The notes: generated by a model not told the origin, from the sequence alone. A DNA stretch of 64,000 nucleotides from an uncultured Muribaculaceae bacterium (GCA_910577355.1 CAJTMY010000003.1:1-64000), one strand, 5' to 3'. Shown: positions 8,718 through 18,408, counted from the stretch's first letter. Made by a program: numbers and translations.

Positions 8718-9670
8718 ACGACTTCACCATAAAGGAATATACGTCCGCCGATGCCGGCATGTGGAACGATTTCACGGCTTCGGCCCGCAACGCGACATTC
8801 CTGTTCAACCGCGGCTACATGGACTATCACGCCGACCGCTTCACCGATCGCTCGCTCATAGCCATGCGGCGCGGCAAGCCGGTGGCGTTGCTGCCGGCCG
8901 AGGTCACCACCGACGGCGTGCTGCATTCGCACCGCGGGCTCACATACGGCGGCTGGATATTGCCGCGCAAGCACTTCGACGCCACGGACATGCTGCGATT
9001 GTTCGACGAAATGATAAGTTGGTGCCGGGCCTGCGGCATCGGGGCCATCGACTACAAACCGCTGCCGTCGATATATGCCGCAGCTCCGAGCGACGAGGAT
9101 CTGTATGCACTGTGGCGCCACGGAGCCGTGTGCACCGAAAGCAATATCTCGGCCACGATCGATATCACCGCCAATCCGGGCTCGGACTCGATTCAGCGCA
9201 GCAAGGCCAACCGATGCCGCCGAATGGGTGTGGAGGTGATCGAGCTTACCGATGACGAAGCCATAGGCCGATTCCACGGCATGCTGTGCGCCTGCCTCTC
9301 CGAACGCCACGACGCGGCACCGGTACACAGCCTCGACGAACTGCTGCTGCTGCACAGGCGCTTCCCCGAATGGATACGCTTCTTCGCCACTATGCTCGAC
9401 GGAGCCATGCATGCCGCAATCTGCATATACGACACGACTACGGTGCGGCACAGCCAATACACCGCCACGACTCCCGAAGGCCGTAAAAACAATCTTCTGA
9501 CGCCTCTCACGATGCATCTGATATCGACCATGCAGCCGGGACAGCGATATATGGACTTCGGCATCTCCAACGAGCATGGCGGCCGGGTGCTCAACGAGGG
9601 TCTCTACGCCTACAAGGCATCGTACGGCGCCACCGGCACGATCCACACCCGCTACCGCCTCGATATCTGA
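8714..9670 (+). CDS. GNAT/FemAB-like acyltransferase family protein
   Basis: A 318-residue protein that overlaps the preceding gene by 4 bases. It has the double-GNAT layout seen in FemAB-like and acyl-CoA N-acyltransferase proteins of Bacteroidota: an N-terminal half with LPAEVTTDGVLHSHRGLTYGGW and a C-terminal half with MLDGAMHAAICIYDTTTVRHSQYTATTPEG and MDFGISNEHGG. The substrate (peptidoglycan precursor, lipid or sugar) is unknown. There is no signal peptide, so it should be cytosolic. It closes the plus-strand run; the next gene has its own promoter. Confidence 0.75.
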   Translation: MNDFTIKEYTSADAGMWNDFTASARNATFLFNRGYMDYHADRFTDRSLIAMRRGKPVALLPAEVTTDGVLHSHRGLTYGGWILPRKHFDATDMLRLFDEMISWCRACGIGAIDYKPLPSIYAAAPSDEDLYALWRHGAVCTESNISATIDITANPGSDSIQRSKANRCRRMGVEVIELTDDEAIGRFHGMLCACLSERHDAAPVHSLDELLLLHRRFPEWIRFFATMLDGAMHAAICIYDTTTVRHSQYTATTPEGRKNNLLTPLTMHLISTMQPGQRYMDFGISNEHGGRVLNEGLYAYKASYGATGTIHTRYRLDI

Positions 9671-9689
9671 AGACAAATACACGATTCTC

Positions 9690-9721
9690 TTTGATATATA
9701 CATGTTTTTTGCATATCTTTG
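9690..9721 (+). promoter_or_regulatory. promoter of the ATPase/nuclease-like pair
   Basis: TTTG at 9690-9693, 20 bases, then TATCTTTG at 9714-9721, matching the Bacteroidota consensus. It lies between the acyltransferase stop and the ATPase ATG at 9752, so the two-gene module is an independent transcription unit. Confidence 0.8.
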
Positions 9722-9751
9722 CAATGTATTGCTTATAAATCAGTTCGGAAT

Positions 9752-10756
9752 ATGCTCACACGAATCAAATTTGACAATTTCACGGCTTTCAAGACAGCAG
9801 ACATACGTTTCTCGCCGGGCATCAATATCCTGATAGGCGAGAACGGTACCGGCAAGACACACATAATGAAAGCGCTGTACACGGCCTGCTGTGTGATCGA
9901 CGACAAGGAGTCGCGGACATTTGAGCAAAAGCTTATGGCTGTATTCCGACCAAACTCGTTGGGCCGTCTCGTCCATAGGGCTCCGGGGCGCAATGTCGGG
10001 CGCGTAGACATATACCGTCGCTCGAACAACGATGACCCCTCACAGGCCGAGAGATCGATATCGTGCACCATATCTTCAAAATCGAATACGACACGACGCA
10101 GATGGAACGAAGATCTACGAAATCCGGCGACATATATACCGGTGAAGGACATGCTCGCAAACGCGCCGGGATTCCGCTCGCTATACAATCGGAAAGAACT
10201 TGATTATGAGGAGGTATACGCCGATATCATCGACCGCGCCCTCATACCGCCGACCAAAGGCAAGCCCACCGCCGAGCGCCGGCGGCTCACAGGTTTGCTC
10301 AGCAAGGCCATATCGGGCCGTGTGATTGAAAAGAACGAGACCTTCTATCTGAAAAACGGCAGCGGAGAGCTGGAATTTCCGCTGCTCGCCGAAGGATTCA
10401 GAAAACTTGGACTTCTTTATGTACTGATCACCAACGATTCTCTCACAAAGGGGAGTGTGCTGTTCTGGGATGAACCGGAAGCCAATCTCAATCCCAAACT
10501 CTCCGGCGAACTTGTAGAAATCCTGATTGAACTCCAACGTCTCGGCGTACAGATATTCATCGCCACACACGACTATATGCTGCTCAAGGAATTTGAGATG
10601 AAAGCTTCCGACAACGACGATATAATGTATCATTCGCTATGTATAAGCGACGGATGCATCGTGCACGAGGCGGCGGCGACACCCGACTCCCTTCAATGCA
10701 ATCCCATCCGACAGGCCTTCGAGGATCTTCTCGACCGTCAGCTCAGCAATTTCTAA
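9752..10756 (+). CDS. AAA-family (ABC/OLD-like) ATPase, possible defence component
   Basis: A 334-residue ATPase of the RecF/OLD/AAA_15-21 kind. It opens with LTRIKFDNFTAFKTADIRF, the typical first strand, then Walker A GENGTGKT (29-36), a divergent middle (about 60-200), Walker B VLFWDEPEANLNP (near 236-248) and an ATHD switch histidine (near 271). There is no TOPRIM domain, unlike full-length OLD nucleases. The chosen ATG starts at the first beta strand; an ATG 33 bases upstream sits almost on the promoter and is less likely. The next gene follows after 7 bases and encodes a nuclease-like partner. ATPase-plus-nuclease pairs are common in anti-phage modules, but whether this one defends the cell is inference. 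Confidence 0.82.
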   Translation: MLTRIKFDNFTAFKTADIRFSPGINILIGENGTGKTHIMKALYTACCVIDDKESRTFEQKLMAVFRPNSLGRLVHRAPGRNVGRVDIYRRSNNDDPSQAERSISCTISSKSNTTRRRWNEDLRNPATYIPVKDMLANAPGFRSLYNRKELDYEEVYADIIDRALIPPTKGKPTAERRRLTGLLSKAISGRVIEKNETFYLKNGSGELEFPLLAEGFRKLGLLYVLITNDSLTKGSVLFWDEPEANLNPKLSGELVEILIELQRLGVQIFIATHDYMLLKEFEMKASDNDDIMYHSLCISDGCIVHEAAATPDSLQCNPIRQAFEDLLDRQLSNF

Positions 10757-10763
10757 AACGGAC

Positions 10764-11282
10764 ATGAAACTGATTACAGACGGTTTTGAATTTGATTTTC
10801 CCACCGCCGTCGAACTGTTCAAATTCGATGAGCCCGACAAATCACAGGCCCACTATCACGGTGTATCGCACTGCATGAAAGCCGTGGATGTGGTGGCCGA
10901 ATTACCCGACAGATACCTGTTCATCGAGATCAAAAATCCGAGAAAGGGAGCCGCCGACTATGCCGCGCGCCCTACATGCAAGACATGCGGCCATGTCAAT
11001 CGCCCGTTCAACAACCTTCTCGACGATCTTGTGACAAAATGCCGCGATACATGGCTGTACCGCTATTGCGAGAACAAGACCGACAAGCCCTGCCACTTCA
11101 TCTGCCTCATAAATGTCGATGACACAATGACAGGAGTGTTGCTCAACAGACTGCGTATCCGGCAACCCGCAAAAATGCCGGCCAGATGGACAAGACATTA
11201 CATAATGGAGATGTCGGCTGTCAATCCGGCTGCCTGGAACCGCAATTACCCGCATTACGGCACAGTAAGCGCCCTGCCGTGA
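10764..11282 (+). CDS. PD-(D/E)XK-like putative nuclease, partner of the AAA ATPase
   Basis: A 172-residue protein not recognised as a named family. A restriction-fold signature can be read: Asp42 in AVDVV, then Glu55-x-Lys57 in LFIEIKNP, followed by a helix with LLDDLVTKCRDTWLY, the usual order in PD-(D/E)XK nucleases. It is cysteine-rich, with a C72-x2-C75 pair (PTCKTCGHV), Cys93, Cys102 and C110-x3-C114, perhaps a metal site. There is no signal peptide or membrane segment. It sits 7 bases after the ATPase under one promoter, with an unrelated gene and separate promoter following. The simplest reading is an effector controlled by the ATPase; the nuclease assignment is a motif-level inference. 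Confidence 0.65.
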   Translation: MKLITDGFEFDFPTAVELFKFDEPDKSQAHYHGVSHCMKAVDVVAELPDRYLFIEIKNPRKGAADYAARPTCKTCGHVNRPFNNLLDDLVTKCRDTWLYRYCENKTDKPCHFICLINVDDTMTGVLLNRLRIRQPAKMPARWTRHYIMEMSAVNPAAWNRNYPHYGTVSALP

Positions 11283-11288
11283 ACATGA

Positions 11289-11320
11289 TTTGCAAATATT
11301 GAAAATAGTGCGTATCTTAG
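11289..11320 (+). promoter_or_regulatory. promoter of the guanylyltransferase gene
   Basis: TTTG at 11289-11292, 20 bases, then TATCTTAG at 11313-11320 (one mismatch to TAnnTTTG), 34 bases before the ATG. Confidence 0.65.
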
Positions 11321-11354
11321 CGCGACAATAAAATACCACCCCACTCATACCGAA

Positions 11355-12437
11355 ATGAACAACAAGCACAGATATTGCGTGATAATGTGCGGCGGCATCG
11401 GCAGCCGCTTCTGGCCTTACAGCCGCACCACGCTGCCCAAGCAATTCATCGATTTTCTCGGTACCGGCCGCTCGCTGCTCCAGATGAGCTACGACCGCAT
11501 ACTGCCTGTCGTGGACAAGGAAAATATCATAATCCTCACCAACGAGCAATATGCCGACAAGGTGCGCGAGCAACTTCCCGACCTCAGCGACAGCCAGCTG
11601 CTGCTCGAGCCTGCCCGCCGCAACACCGCTCCGTGCATCGCATGGGCCGCACACCATATCGCCGCGCTCGACCCCGACGCCTCGATAATAGTGACCCCGA
11701 GCGACCACCTCATCACACGCGAGGCGGAATTCGAGCGCTGCGTGCGCGACGGCTTTGAATTTGTAGAGAGCCACGACGCCCTGCTCACACTAGGCATATT
11801 GCCTTCGCGCCCCGAAACCGGCTACGGATACATACAAGTAGGCGAAAAAATCGAAGGCGACATCCACAAGGTGAAGACTTTCACCGAAAAGCCCGACCTT
11901 GAGCTCGCACAGACATTCATACGCACCGGCGAATTCTTCTGGAACTCCGGCATATTCCTGTGGCAGGCGAGGAGCATAATAAAGGCCATGGCACGGTACG
12001 CTCCAGATATCGACGCGGTGTTCGAGGCAGGCAAGAACACGTTCGGCTCAGACCTTGAGAAGGGATTCATCGCCGCGGCATTCCCCTCGTGCATGAGCAT
12101 ATCCATCGACTACGCAGTGATGGAGCGCGCCGACAATGTGTACGTGGAGACTGTGACATTCGGATGGAACGATCTGGGCACATGGAGCGCTCTGTACGAC
12201 ATGTCGCCCAAGAACCGCGACGGCAACGTGACACAGCTGTGCCAGGTGCTGGCCTACAACGCCACCGGCAATATATTCGCCGTGAAGAACGACAAGCTTA
12301 TCGTAGTAGACGGACTCAACGACTATATCGTGGCCGACTCGGGCGACGTGCTGCTCATATGCCCTAAAGAACGCGAACAGCGTATCAAACAGATGGTGAA
12401 CGACGCCAAGGTAAACTTCGGCGACAAATATCTGTGA
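11355..12437 (+). CDS. manC: mannose-1-phosphate guanylyltransferase
   Basis: Makes GDP-mannose from mannose-1-phosphate and GTP, the precursor for GDP-fucose and mannose-containing surface glycans. The nucleotidyltransferase signature GGIGSRFWPYSRTTLPKQF is at residues about 12-30, with PARRNTAPCIAWAA, TPSDHLI, FTEKPD and WNSGIFLW following. Length (360 residues) fits the single-domain enzyme without the fused isomerase found in many proteobacterial versions. It has its own promoter and is a single-gene unit, ending at a tail-to-tail junction with a strong hairpin. Confidence 0.92.
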   Translation: MNNKHRYCVIMCGGIGSRFWPYSRTTLPKQFIDFLGTGRSLLQMSYDRILPVVDKENIIILTNEQYADKVREQLPDLSDSQLLLEPARRNTAPCIAWAAHHIAALDPDASIIVTPSDHLITREAEFERCVRDGFEFVESHDALLTLGILPSRPETGYGYIQVGEKIEGDIHKVKTFTEKPDLELAQTFIRTGEFFWNSGIFLWQARSIIKAMARYAPDIDAVFEAGKNTFGSDLEKGFIAAAFPSCMSISIDYAVMERADNVYVETVTFGWNDLGTWSALYDMSPKNRDGNVTQLCQVLAYNATGNIFAVKNDKLIVVDGLNDYIVADSGDVLLICPKEREQRIKQMVNDAKVNFGDKYL

Positions 12438-12477
12438 TACCTCCGCAGGCACACCCGACAGGTACCATTGGACAAGA

Positions 12478-12519
12478 CACAGGCCCCGATGCGGAGATTG
12501 AGCCGTATCGAGGCCTGTG
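12478..12519. terminator. bidirectional hairpin between convergent genes
   Basis: CACAGGCC (12478-12485) pairs with GGCCTGTG (12512-12519), and the interior GATGCGG pairs with CCGTATC through one G-T pair. It lies in the 111-base gap between two converging genes and probably stops transcription from both sides, though no T-run is present. Confidence 0.6.
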
Positions 12520-12548
12520 CGGGATATAACGCTTTTGAGAACTGTCGG

Positions 12549-14894
12549 TCAGCGCCTGAGAGTGTTTATCTCGGCCTTGGGGGCGAGGATATCGGGAACA
12601 GGAATCTCAGCTCCGTCGATCTCTACAGGCAGTGATGCCCGGATGTCGCGCGATGAAGCGCCCACAAGCAGGTCATACCTGCCGGCATCGCGGCGCCATA
12701 CCGACCGGGTATCGTCGAACGATGCAAGATCGTTGATGTCGAAGCTGATGCTTACGGTCTCCGACCGGCCGGGAGCGAGTTCGGCTGTCTTGGCGAAGCC
12801 ACGCAGTTCCTTTTCGGGTTTGTTGCGTTCTCCGGCCTGTGTGTCCGAGGCATAAAGCTGTACGATTTCCTTGCCGGGGCGGTCGCCGGTATTCGTCACT
12901 GTCACAGAAACAGTCAGCTTGTCGCCGTCACGCTCCACTTTTGCATCGTCATATGCGAATGTGGTGTAGCTCATCCCGTAGCCGAACGGATATGCGACAT
13001 CCCTGTCAAAGCTGTCGAAAAAACGGTAGCCGACATATATATCCTCCTCGTAAGGTGTGTAGTCGACAAGCTTACGGTCGTATTTAGGGCCTTTGTTTCC
13101 TATCGTCATGTCTTTTTCGGCCTTGATATCGACAGGGAAGTTGGCCGTAGAGGCATGGTCGCCGAAATTGACGGGGAATGTCATGGTGAGTTTGCCCGAC
13201 GGATTTGTCTTGCCGGTGAGTACGTCGGCGACGCTGTTGCCGCCTTCCTGGCCGCCCTGCCATGCGCATAGTATGGCGTCGGCGTTCTTGCTCCATGATG
13301 CTGTTTCCACAGCACCGCCGATGTTCATCACTACAATGACCGGCTTGCCGGCTGCATGGAACGCGCGGCTCACGTCGGCGATCATGGCTTTGTTCACGTC
13401 GCTTATATTGAAGTTGGAGGATTCGCGGTCGAGGAATTCGCCCGAGCCGCGGCCGATAGTTATGATGGCGGCATCGCTGGCCTTTGCCTGTGCGGCGAGA
13501 TCGGCGGCGGAGAAGTTGCATTCATCTGGGAGATGCACGGGCATGAATGCCGCAAAGCGGCCGGTATCGGCCTGCTGTTTCTCGCGCCACGACTTCACGT
13601 GCGCGTCATATGCGTCGCGCAGAAGGGTATCGGCGCTGATTCCGGCGTTCTTAAGGCCGTCGAGAAGCGATACGGTATAGGCTCGGTTCACATTGCCCGA
13701 GCCCGTTCCTCCGGGGATAAAATCGTAGGAGGTGCAGCCATATAGAGCCACATTCCTGATTCCGGACTGCAAGGGGAGAGCCTTCCGCTCGTTTTTAAGC
13801 AGTACCATACCTTCGCTCGCTGCCGAGCGTGTGAGGGCGGCATGCGATGCGAGGTCGGGGCTGTTGGAGTATTCATAGCCCTTGAAGCGCGGGGTACGGA
13901 CAATCATAGCAAGGATACGCTTCACGTTGCTGTCGACAACCGATTCGTCGAGCGTGCCGTTCCTCACACCTTCCACGATAGCTTCATACTGTGCATTGTA
14001 GCCCGGCTGGAGCATATCGTTACCGGCTTTCATCTGCGCCACGACGTCCGAACCTCCGAACCAGTCGGTCATTACCATGCCTTTGAAGCCCCATTCATCA
14101 CGGAGCAGCCCGGTAAGCAATTCGGGATTCTCGGAAGTATATGTTCCGTTAAGGTAGTTGTATGACGACATCACAGTCCAGGGCTCGCTCTCCTTCACAG
14201 CTGTCTCGAACCCTTTGAGGTATATCTCGCGCAGCGCACGCCGCGATACCTGTGCGTCGTTGGCCATGCGGTTTGTCTCCTGGTTGTTGACCGCGAAGTG
14301 CTTGATGCTCGTGCCCACACCTTTGCTCTGCACGCCGCGCACATATGCGGCGGCAATCTTGCCGCTTACGAGAGGATCTTCCGAATAATACTCGAAGTTG
14401 CGTCCGCATAGAGGATTGCGGTGTATGTTGAGCGCGGGTGCGAGCAGCACGTCCACGCCATATTCGAGCACTTCGTCGCCGATCGCCTCACCGACCTGCT
14501 CCACAAGGGCGGGGTTCCATGTGGAGGCAAGCATTGTGCCGATCGGGAAATGCGTGCAGTAGTATGTGGCGGAGTCGCCATCGCGGGTGGGGCTGATGCG
14601 CAGACCGGCGGGACCGTCGGCAAGCACTACTGCCGGAATACCCAGACGCTCGATAGGGTAGGTGGTGCCTGCGGCGCCGGGCACTATCGAGCGTGTCTCG
14701 CCTACCACGGCGCTGTCGCCGCTGTTTATGCCGGCCATTCCGGTACCGACTATGAGGTGCGCTTTCTCCTCGAGTGTCATTGCTGCCACCACATCATCGA
14801 TGTTGTTCTCGTTGAGCTTTGGGGTAGAGTCGCACGAGGCGATGCCGAGTGCCATGACAAGACCTGCGCATATATTATAAGTTGTATGTTTCAT
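12549..14894 (-). CDS. GH3 family beta-glycosidase, lipoprotein
   Basis: A 781-residue glycoside hydrolase of family 3 (beta-glucosidase/beta-xylosidase group). A lipoprotein signal ends at Cys21 (LGIASC), placing it in a membrane facing the periplasm or the surface. Domains: TIM barrel with KHFAVNNQET and the nucleophile Asp277 in MVMTDWFGG, an alpha/beta sandwich (about 390-580; EGMVLLKNERKALPL), PFGYGMSYTTF, and a C-terminal fibronectin-type domain. The ATG at 14894 was chosen because it starts the lipoprotein signal; a longer frame to 14999 begins inside the preceding gene. It is the last gene of the glycan-utilization operon, 5 bases after the second GH3. The sugar specificity cannot be told from sequence. 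Confidence 0.92.
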   Translation of the reverse strand: MKHTTYNICAGLVMALGIASCDSTPKLNENNIDDVVAAMTLEEKAHLIVGTGMAGINSGDSAVVGETRSIVPGAAGTTYPIERLGIPAVVLADGPAGLRISPTRDGDSATYYCTHFPIGTMLASTWNPALVEQVGEAIGDEVLEYGVDVLLAPALNIHRNPLCGRNFEYYSEDPLVSGKIAAAYVRGVQSKGVGTSIKHFAVNNQETNRMANDAQVSRRALREIYLKGFETAVKESEPWTVMSSYNYLNGTYTSENPELLTGLLRDEWGFKGMVMTDWFGGSDVVAQMKAGNDMLQPGYNAQYEAIVEGVRNGTLDESVVDSNVKRILAMIVRTPRFKGYEYSNSPDLASHAALTRSAASEGMVLLKNERKALPLQSGIRNVALYGCTSYDFIPGGTGSGNVNRAYTVSLLDGLKNAGISADTLLRDAYDAHVKSWREKQQADTGRFAAFMPVHLPDECNFSAADLAAQAKASDAAIITIGRGSGEFLDRESSNFNISDVNKAMIADVSRAFHAAGKPVIVVMNIGGAVETASWSKNADAILCAWQGGQEGGNSVADVLTGKTNPSGKLTMTFPVNFGDHASTANFPVDIKAEKDMTIGNKGPKYDRKLVDYTPYEEDIYVGYRFFDSFDRDVAYPFGYGMSYTTFAYDDAKVERDGDKLTVSVTVTNTGDRPGKEIVQLYASDTQAGERNKPEKELRGFAKTAELAPGRSETVSISFDINDLASFDDTRSVWRRDAGRYDLLVGASSRDIRASLPVEIDGAEIPVPDILAPKAEINTLRR

Positions 14895-14899
14895 GTCGT

Positions 14900-17218
14900 T
14901 TATCTGTTGGGGGTTGTCCAGTTGTAAGTCTCGGTGCATGTGAGGTCGGCGGTCTTGTCGCCTACCTGGATCCTGAAATCGCCTTTTTCGAGGAGCCACT
15001 TGCCGTCGGCGCCGACATATGCAAGATCGGAAGCCGGTATCGTGAGGGTGACTGTCTTTGTCTCGCCCGGCCTGAGGCTTATCTTGTCGAAGGCACGCAG
15101 ACGGCGGTTATCAGGCACGCACTGCGATGCTACAAGATCGCTCGAATAGAGCATCACTGTCTCCTTGCCCTCGCGGTCGCCTGTATTTGTCACGTCGATA
15201 GTGAACGACAGCATGTCGCCGTTCCTGAATTCGGTGGCCGATGGCTTGAGCGTGCCGTAGGCAAATGTCGTATAGCTCATGCCGTAGCCGAAAGGCCACT
15301 GGCATGATACGTCGGCGTTATAGTCGTAGGCGCCGGCCATGGTACCGGTCTTCTGCGACGCCTTGTAGTCGTAGGTGGAGAGAGAGCTCACGTGGCGGGG
15401 ATATGTGTATGGCATACGGCCCGAGAAGTTCTCGTCGCCCGAGAGCAGGTCGGCGAGCGCGTTGCCGCCTTCGTTGCCGGGAAGGAGAATGTCTACGACG
15501 GCTGCTGCGAGAGGCTCCACATCGGAGATAACGCGGGCACGGCCGCCGTTGAGAACGAGCACTACCGGCTTGCCGGTGGCGGCGGCGCGGCGTACGAGTT
15601 CCTTCTGGTTGGCCGACAGGTTGATGTCAGTGGTGTTGCCGGGAGTCTCACAGTAGGAATTCTCGCCGATGCACAGTAGTATCACGTCGGCAGATGAAGC
15701 CGCGGCGGCAAGGCCGCTGAAATCAGGAGTCTTCTCGTCATGATAGGCGCCATTCTCATTGTATTCCACGGTGGGGACATATATGATGTTCTCTGCCCCG
15801 AAACGGTTCTGCATGGCCTTGAGTATAGTGTTCTTGTCGGCGAGATCGCCGGGTTCGAGCTTGCCCTGCCATGTCACGCTCCATCCGCCGTTGAGCGACC
15901 GCATGGAGTCGGCATTGGGACCTGTGACGAGTATCCTGCTGCCTTTTCCTAATGGCAGGATACCGCCGTCGTTCTTGAGCAGGATCATCGACTCCACGGC
16001 GGTGCGACGGGCTGCCGCGTCGTGGCCGGCGGATGCGAAGTCGGGATAGTCGGCAAGGCGTGTCATGGGGTTGTCGAAGAGTCCGAGGCGGTATTTGAGG
16101 CGCAGCACGCGGCGTGTCGCGTCGTCTATGCGGCTCATGGGCACCGTGCCTTCATTCACAAGTTCCTTGAGCAATGTGCAGTAGTCCCATTGATATGGTT
16201 CCATAGCCATGTCGATACCGGCATTGATTGCCATTGCGATGGCCTCCTTCTTGTCTTTGGCGACCTTCTCGCGCTGCCACAGGTTGTTGATGTCGGCCCA
16301 GTCGGTGACAATCATGCCGTCCCATCCGAGCTCTTCCTTGAGCCATCCGGTGAGCAGGCGCCTGTTGATATGTGTAGGGATACCGTTGATGCTGGAAGAA
16401 TTCACCATGATTGTAAGAGCGCCGTTGCGGAGACACTCGAGGAACGGGGCGAAGTGCTTCTCGCGCAGGTCGGCCTCGCTGATTACCGCCGGCGTACGGT
16501 CCTGTCCGCTGAACGGAACGCTGTAGCCCATGTAATGCTTTACGGATGTGGCGATCTTGTCCTTGCCGAGATGGTTTGGATCGGAGCCCTGGAAACCGAT
16601 TATCTGTGCCGCTCCCATGACACCGCTCAGGTAAGGATCCTCGCCGAAATTCTCCCATACGCGCGGCCATGCGGCCTGACGTACGAGGTCGACAGTGGGC
16701 GAATATGTCCACGGGCATGCCGTGGCGCGTGTCTCGTATGCGGTGATAGAGGCGGCTTCCCGGGCAAGCGCGGGGTTGAATGTAGCGGCCACATTGATAT
16801 TCTGCGGAAATAATGTACCTCCCTGAGTATAGGTGACGCCGTGATTCTGATCGAGGCCATAGATACACGGAATTCCGATCTCCTTCATGGAAGCCTCCTG
16901 GATGATGCCTATGAACTCGTTCCATTCCGCAGCCGTAAGAGCATGCTGCGGAGCGTTGAGTATGGAGCCTACCTTGTATTTGCCTATGATGCTGTCGAGC
17001 ATACCGGGATGGTACACAAGCTTGCCGTCGGGCCCGCGGTGGGCGATAAGGTCGATGGCGAGTTCTGTCATCTGGCCTATCTTCTCGTCAAGGGTCATCC
17101 GTGCCAGAGTCGCCTCCACTTTTTTCTCTATGGCTTCGTCGCGCGGTATCACGGGAGAGGCAATAGCTGTGGCGGCAATGGCCGCCACAGCTGTGAATGT
17201 GATGAATCGCTTTATCAT
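14900..17218 (-). CDS. GH3 family beta-glucosidase (BglX type)
   Basis: A 772-residue periplasmic GH3 enzyme with a signal peptide cleaved near Ala20 (AIASP). The catalytic barrel carries KHYMGYS and the nucleophile Asp306 in MIVTDWADI; the second domain starts near VESMILLKNDGGILPL, and GYGMSYTTFAYG leads to the C-terminal fibronectin-like domain. It overlaps the upstream esterase by 4 bases (ATGA), a translational-coupling arrangement. It probably removes terminal beta-linked sugars from oligosaccharides imported by the SusCD pair. It shares only family-level similarity with the other GH3 enzyme, so the two probably differ in linkage or site. Confidence 0.93.
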   Translation of the reverse strand: MIKRFITFTAVAAIAATAIASPVIPRDEAIEKKVEATLARMTLDEKIGQMTELAIDLIAHRGPDGKLVYHPGMLDSIIGKYKVGSILNAPQHALTAAEWNEFIGIIQEASMKEIGIPCIYGLDQNHGVTYTQGGTLFPQNINVAATFNPALAREAASITAYETRATACPWTYSPTVDLVRQAAWPRVWENFGEDPYLSGVMGAAQIIGFQGSDPNHLGKDKIATSVKHYMGYSVPFSGQDRTPAVISEADLREKHFAPFLECLRNGALTIMVNSSSINGIPTHINRRLLTGWLKEELGWDGMIVTDWADINNLWQREKVAKDKKEAIAMAINAGIDMAMEPYQWDYCTLLKELVNEGTVPMSRIDDATRRVLRLKYRLGLFDNPMTRLADYPDFASAGHDAAARRTAVESMILLKNDGGILPLGKGSRILVTGPNADSMRSLNGGWSVTWQGKLEPGDLADKNTILKAMQNRFGAENIIYVPTVEYNENGAYHDEKTPDFSGLAAAASSADVILLCIGENSYCETPGNTTDINLSANQKELVRRAAATGKPVVLVLNGGRARVISDVEPLAAAVVDILLPGNEGGNALADLLSGDENFSGRMPYTYPRHVSSLSTYDYKASQKTGTMAGAYDYNADVSCQWPFGYGMSYTTFAYGTLKPSATEFRNGDMLSFTIDVTNTGDREGKETVMLYSSDLVASQCVPDNRRLRAFDKISLRPGETKTVTLTIPASDLAYVGADGKWLLEKGDFRIQVGDKTADLTCTETYNWTTPNR

Positions 17219-18408
17219 TTTTTGAACAATAAGGGCGTGAATTCAGTGAGGTATATGCGCCAGTTCTTCCATATGTGTCCCTCGGGGGTCTCATAGTAGG
17301 TATAGGCGTAGCCGTTGTCGTCGAGTTTCTTGCGGTAGGCCTTGTTGGCTTCGTACAGGAAGTCGGTATTGCCTATGCCTATCCAATAGAGCGATGGCTT
17401 CTTGTCGAACTGTGTCTTGAGCTTGCTGTCGAGATCGTCGTAGATAGGACTCTTGACATCCTTGCCGGGTTCGATGGCGGCGGAGAAAAGACCTACATAG
17501 TCGAACATGTCGGGATATTGCTTGGAGATGTGCATCGAGTGGAAGCCGCCCATCGACAGTCCGGCGATAGCGCGCGATTTCTTGTTCCTGATGGTACGGT
17601 AGTTCCTGTCGATGAATTTCACTACTTCAGGGAAGTGTGTCTCAAAGCTGCCTTCCATAGTCTTGGGGAGCTGCATCGACGGAGCCGCGAAACCGAGGCT
17701 CGACTCGCCGGGAGCGGCTTCAAGGGCGGCATTACCGTTGGTCATGACGACGATCATGGGTTCGGCCTTGCCCTGTGCGATGAGGTTGTCGAGAATCTGC
17801 GATGCACGGCCCAGCTCGGTCCATGCGTTCTCATCGCCTCCCATGCCGTGAAGCAGGTAGAATACCGGATAGCGCCTGCCGCTTGTCTCATATCCGGCCG
17901 GGGTGTAGACGGTGAGACGGCGGTCCATGCCCAGAGTGGGGCTGTCGTACCATACTTTCGACACGGTGCCGTGGGGCACGTCGTTGATTTTATAGAGGTC
18001 GGCGCGTTCGCCCGGAATGATGAACACATCGGTCACCGACTTTACGTCGCGGATGCGGTGCACATTGGAGGGGTCGTTTATCTTCAGTCCGTCTACAAGC
18101 ATTGTATAGCTGTACAGCTCGGGAGCGAGAGGCGCCGGAGTGGTGAACTGCCATACACCGTCTTTCTCCACCATGTCGGCGACACCCGGTGCGTCGAATT
18201 CGCCAAAGGGAGTCTGCACTTTCTGCGTAGGCAGGAAATCGCCTGTAACCTGCACTTTGACAGCTTTGGGCGCGGAAAGGCGGAATGTGACTGTTTTGTC
18301 GGGATTGATCTCGGGCGATACAATCTGAGATCCGCCCCACAGGGCCTGTTGGGCGTCGGCTGCGAGCGATGCCAGCGCCAGCGAGGCTATGATAATATAC
18401 TTTTTCAT
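17215..18408 (-). CDS. CE1-type esterase with N-terminal Ig-like (CBM48-like) domain
   Basis: A 397-residue secreted alpha/beta-hydrolase. A signal peptide (to about ADAQQ), an N-terminal early-set domain (about 30-135; VTFRLSAPKAVKVQVTGDF) and a C-terminal esterase domain with the nucleophile Ser285 in GLSMGGF and a C-terminal His in PEGHIWKNW. This layout matches feruloyl and acetyl-xylan esterases of carbohydrate esterase family 1 and enterochelin-esterase-like proteins; in this operon removal of acyl groups from a glycan is most likely. It is translationally coupled to the following GH3 gene. Confidence 0.88.
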   Translation of the reverse strand: MKKYIIIASLALASLAADAQQALWGGSQIVSPEINPDKTVTFRLSAPKAVKVQVTGDFLPTQKVQTPFGEFDAPGVADMVEKDGVWQFTTPAPLAPELYSYTMLVDGLKINDPSNVHRIRDVKSVTDVFIIPGERADLYKINDVPHGTVSKVWYDSPTLGMDRRLTVYTPAGYETSGRRYPVFYLLHGMGGDENAWTELGRASQILDNLIAQGKAEPMIVVMTNGNAALEAAPGESSLGFAAPSMQLPKTMEGSFETHFPEVVKFIDRNYRTIRNKKSRAIAGLSMGGFHSMHISKQYPDMFDYVGLFSAAIEPGKDVKSPIYDDLDSKLKTQFDKKPSLYWIGIGNTDFLYEANKAYRKKLDDNGYAYTYYETPEGHIWKNWRIYLTEFTPLLFKK

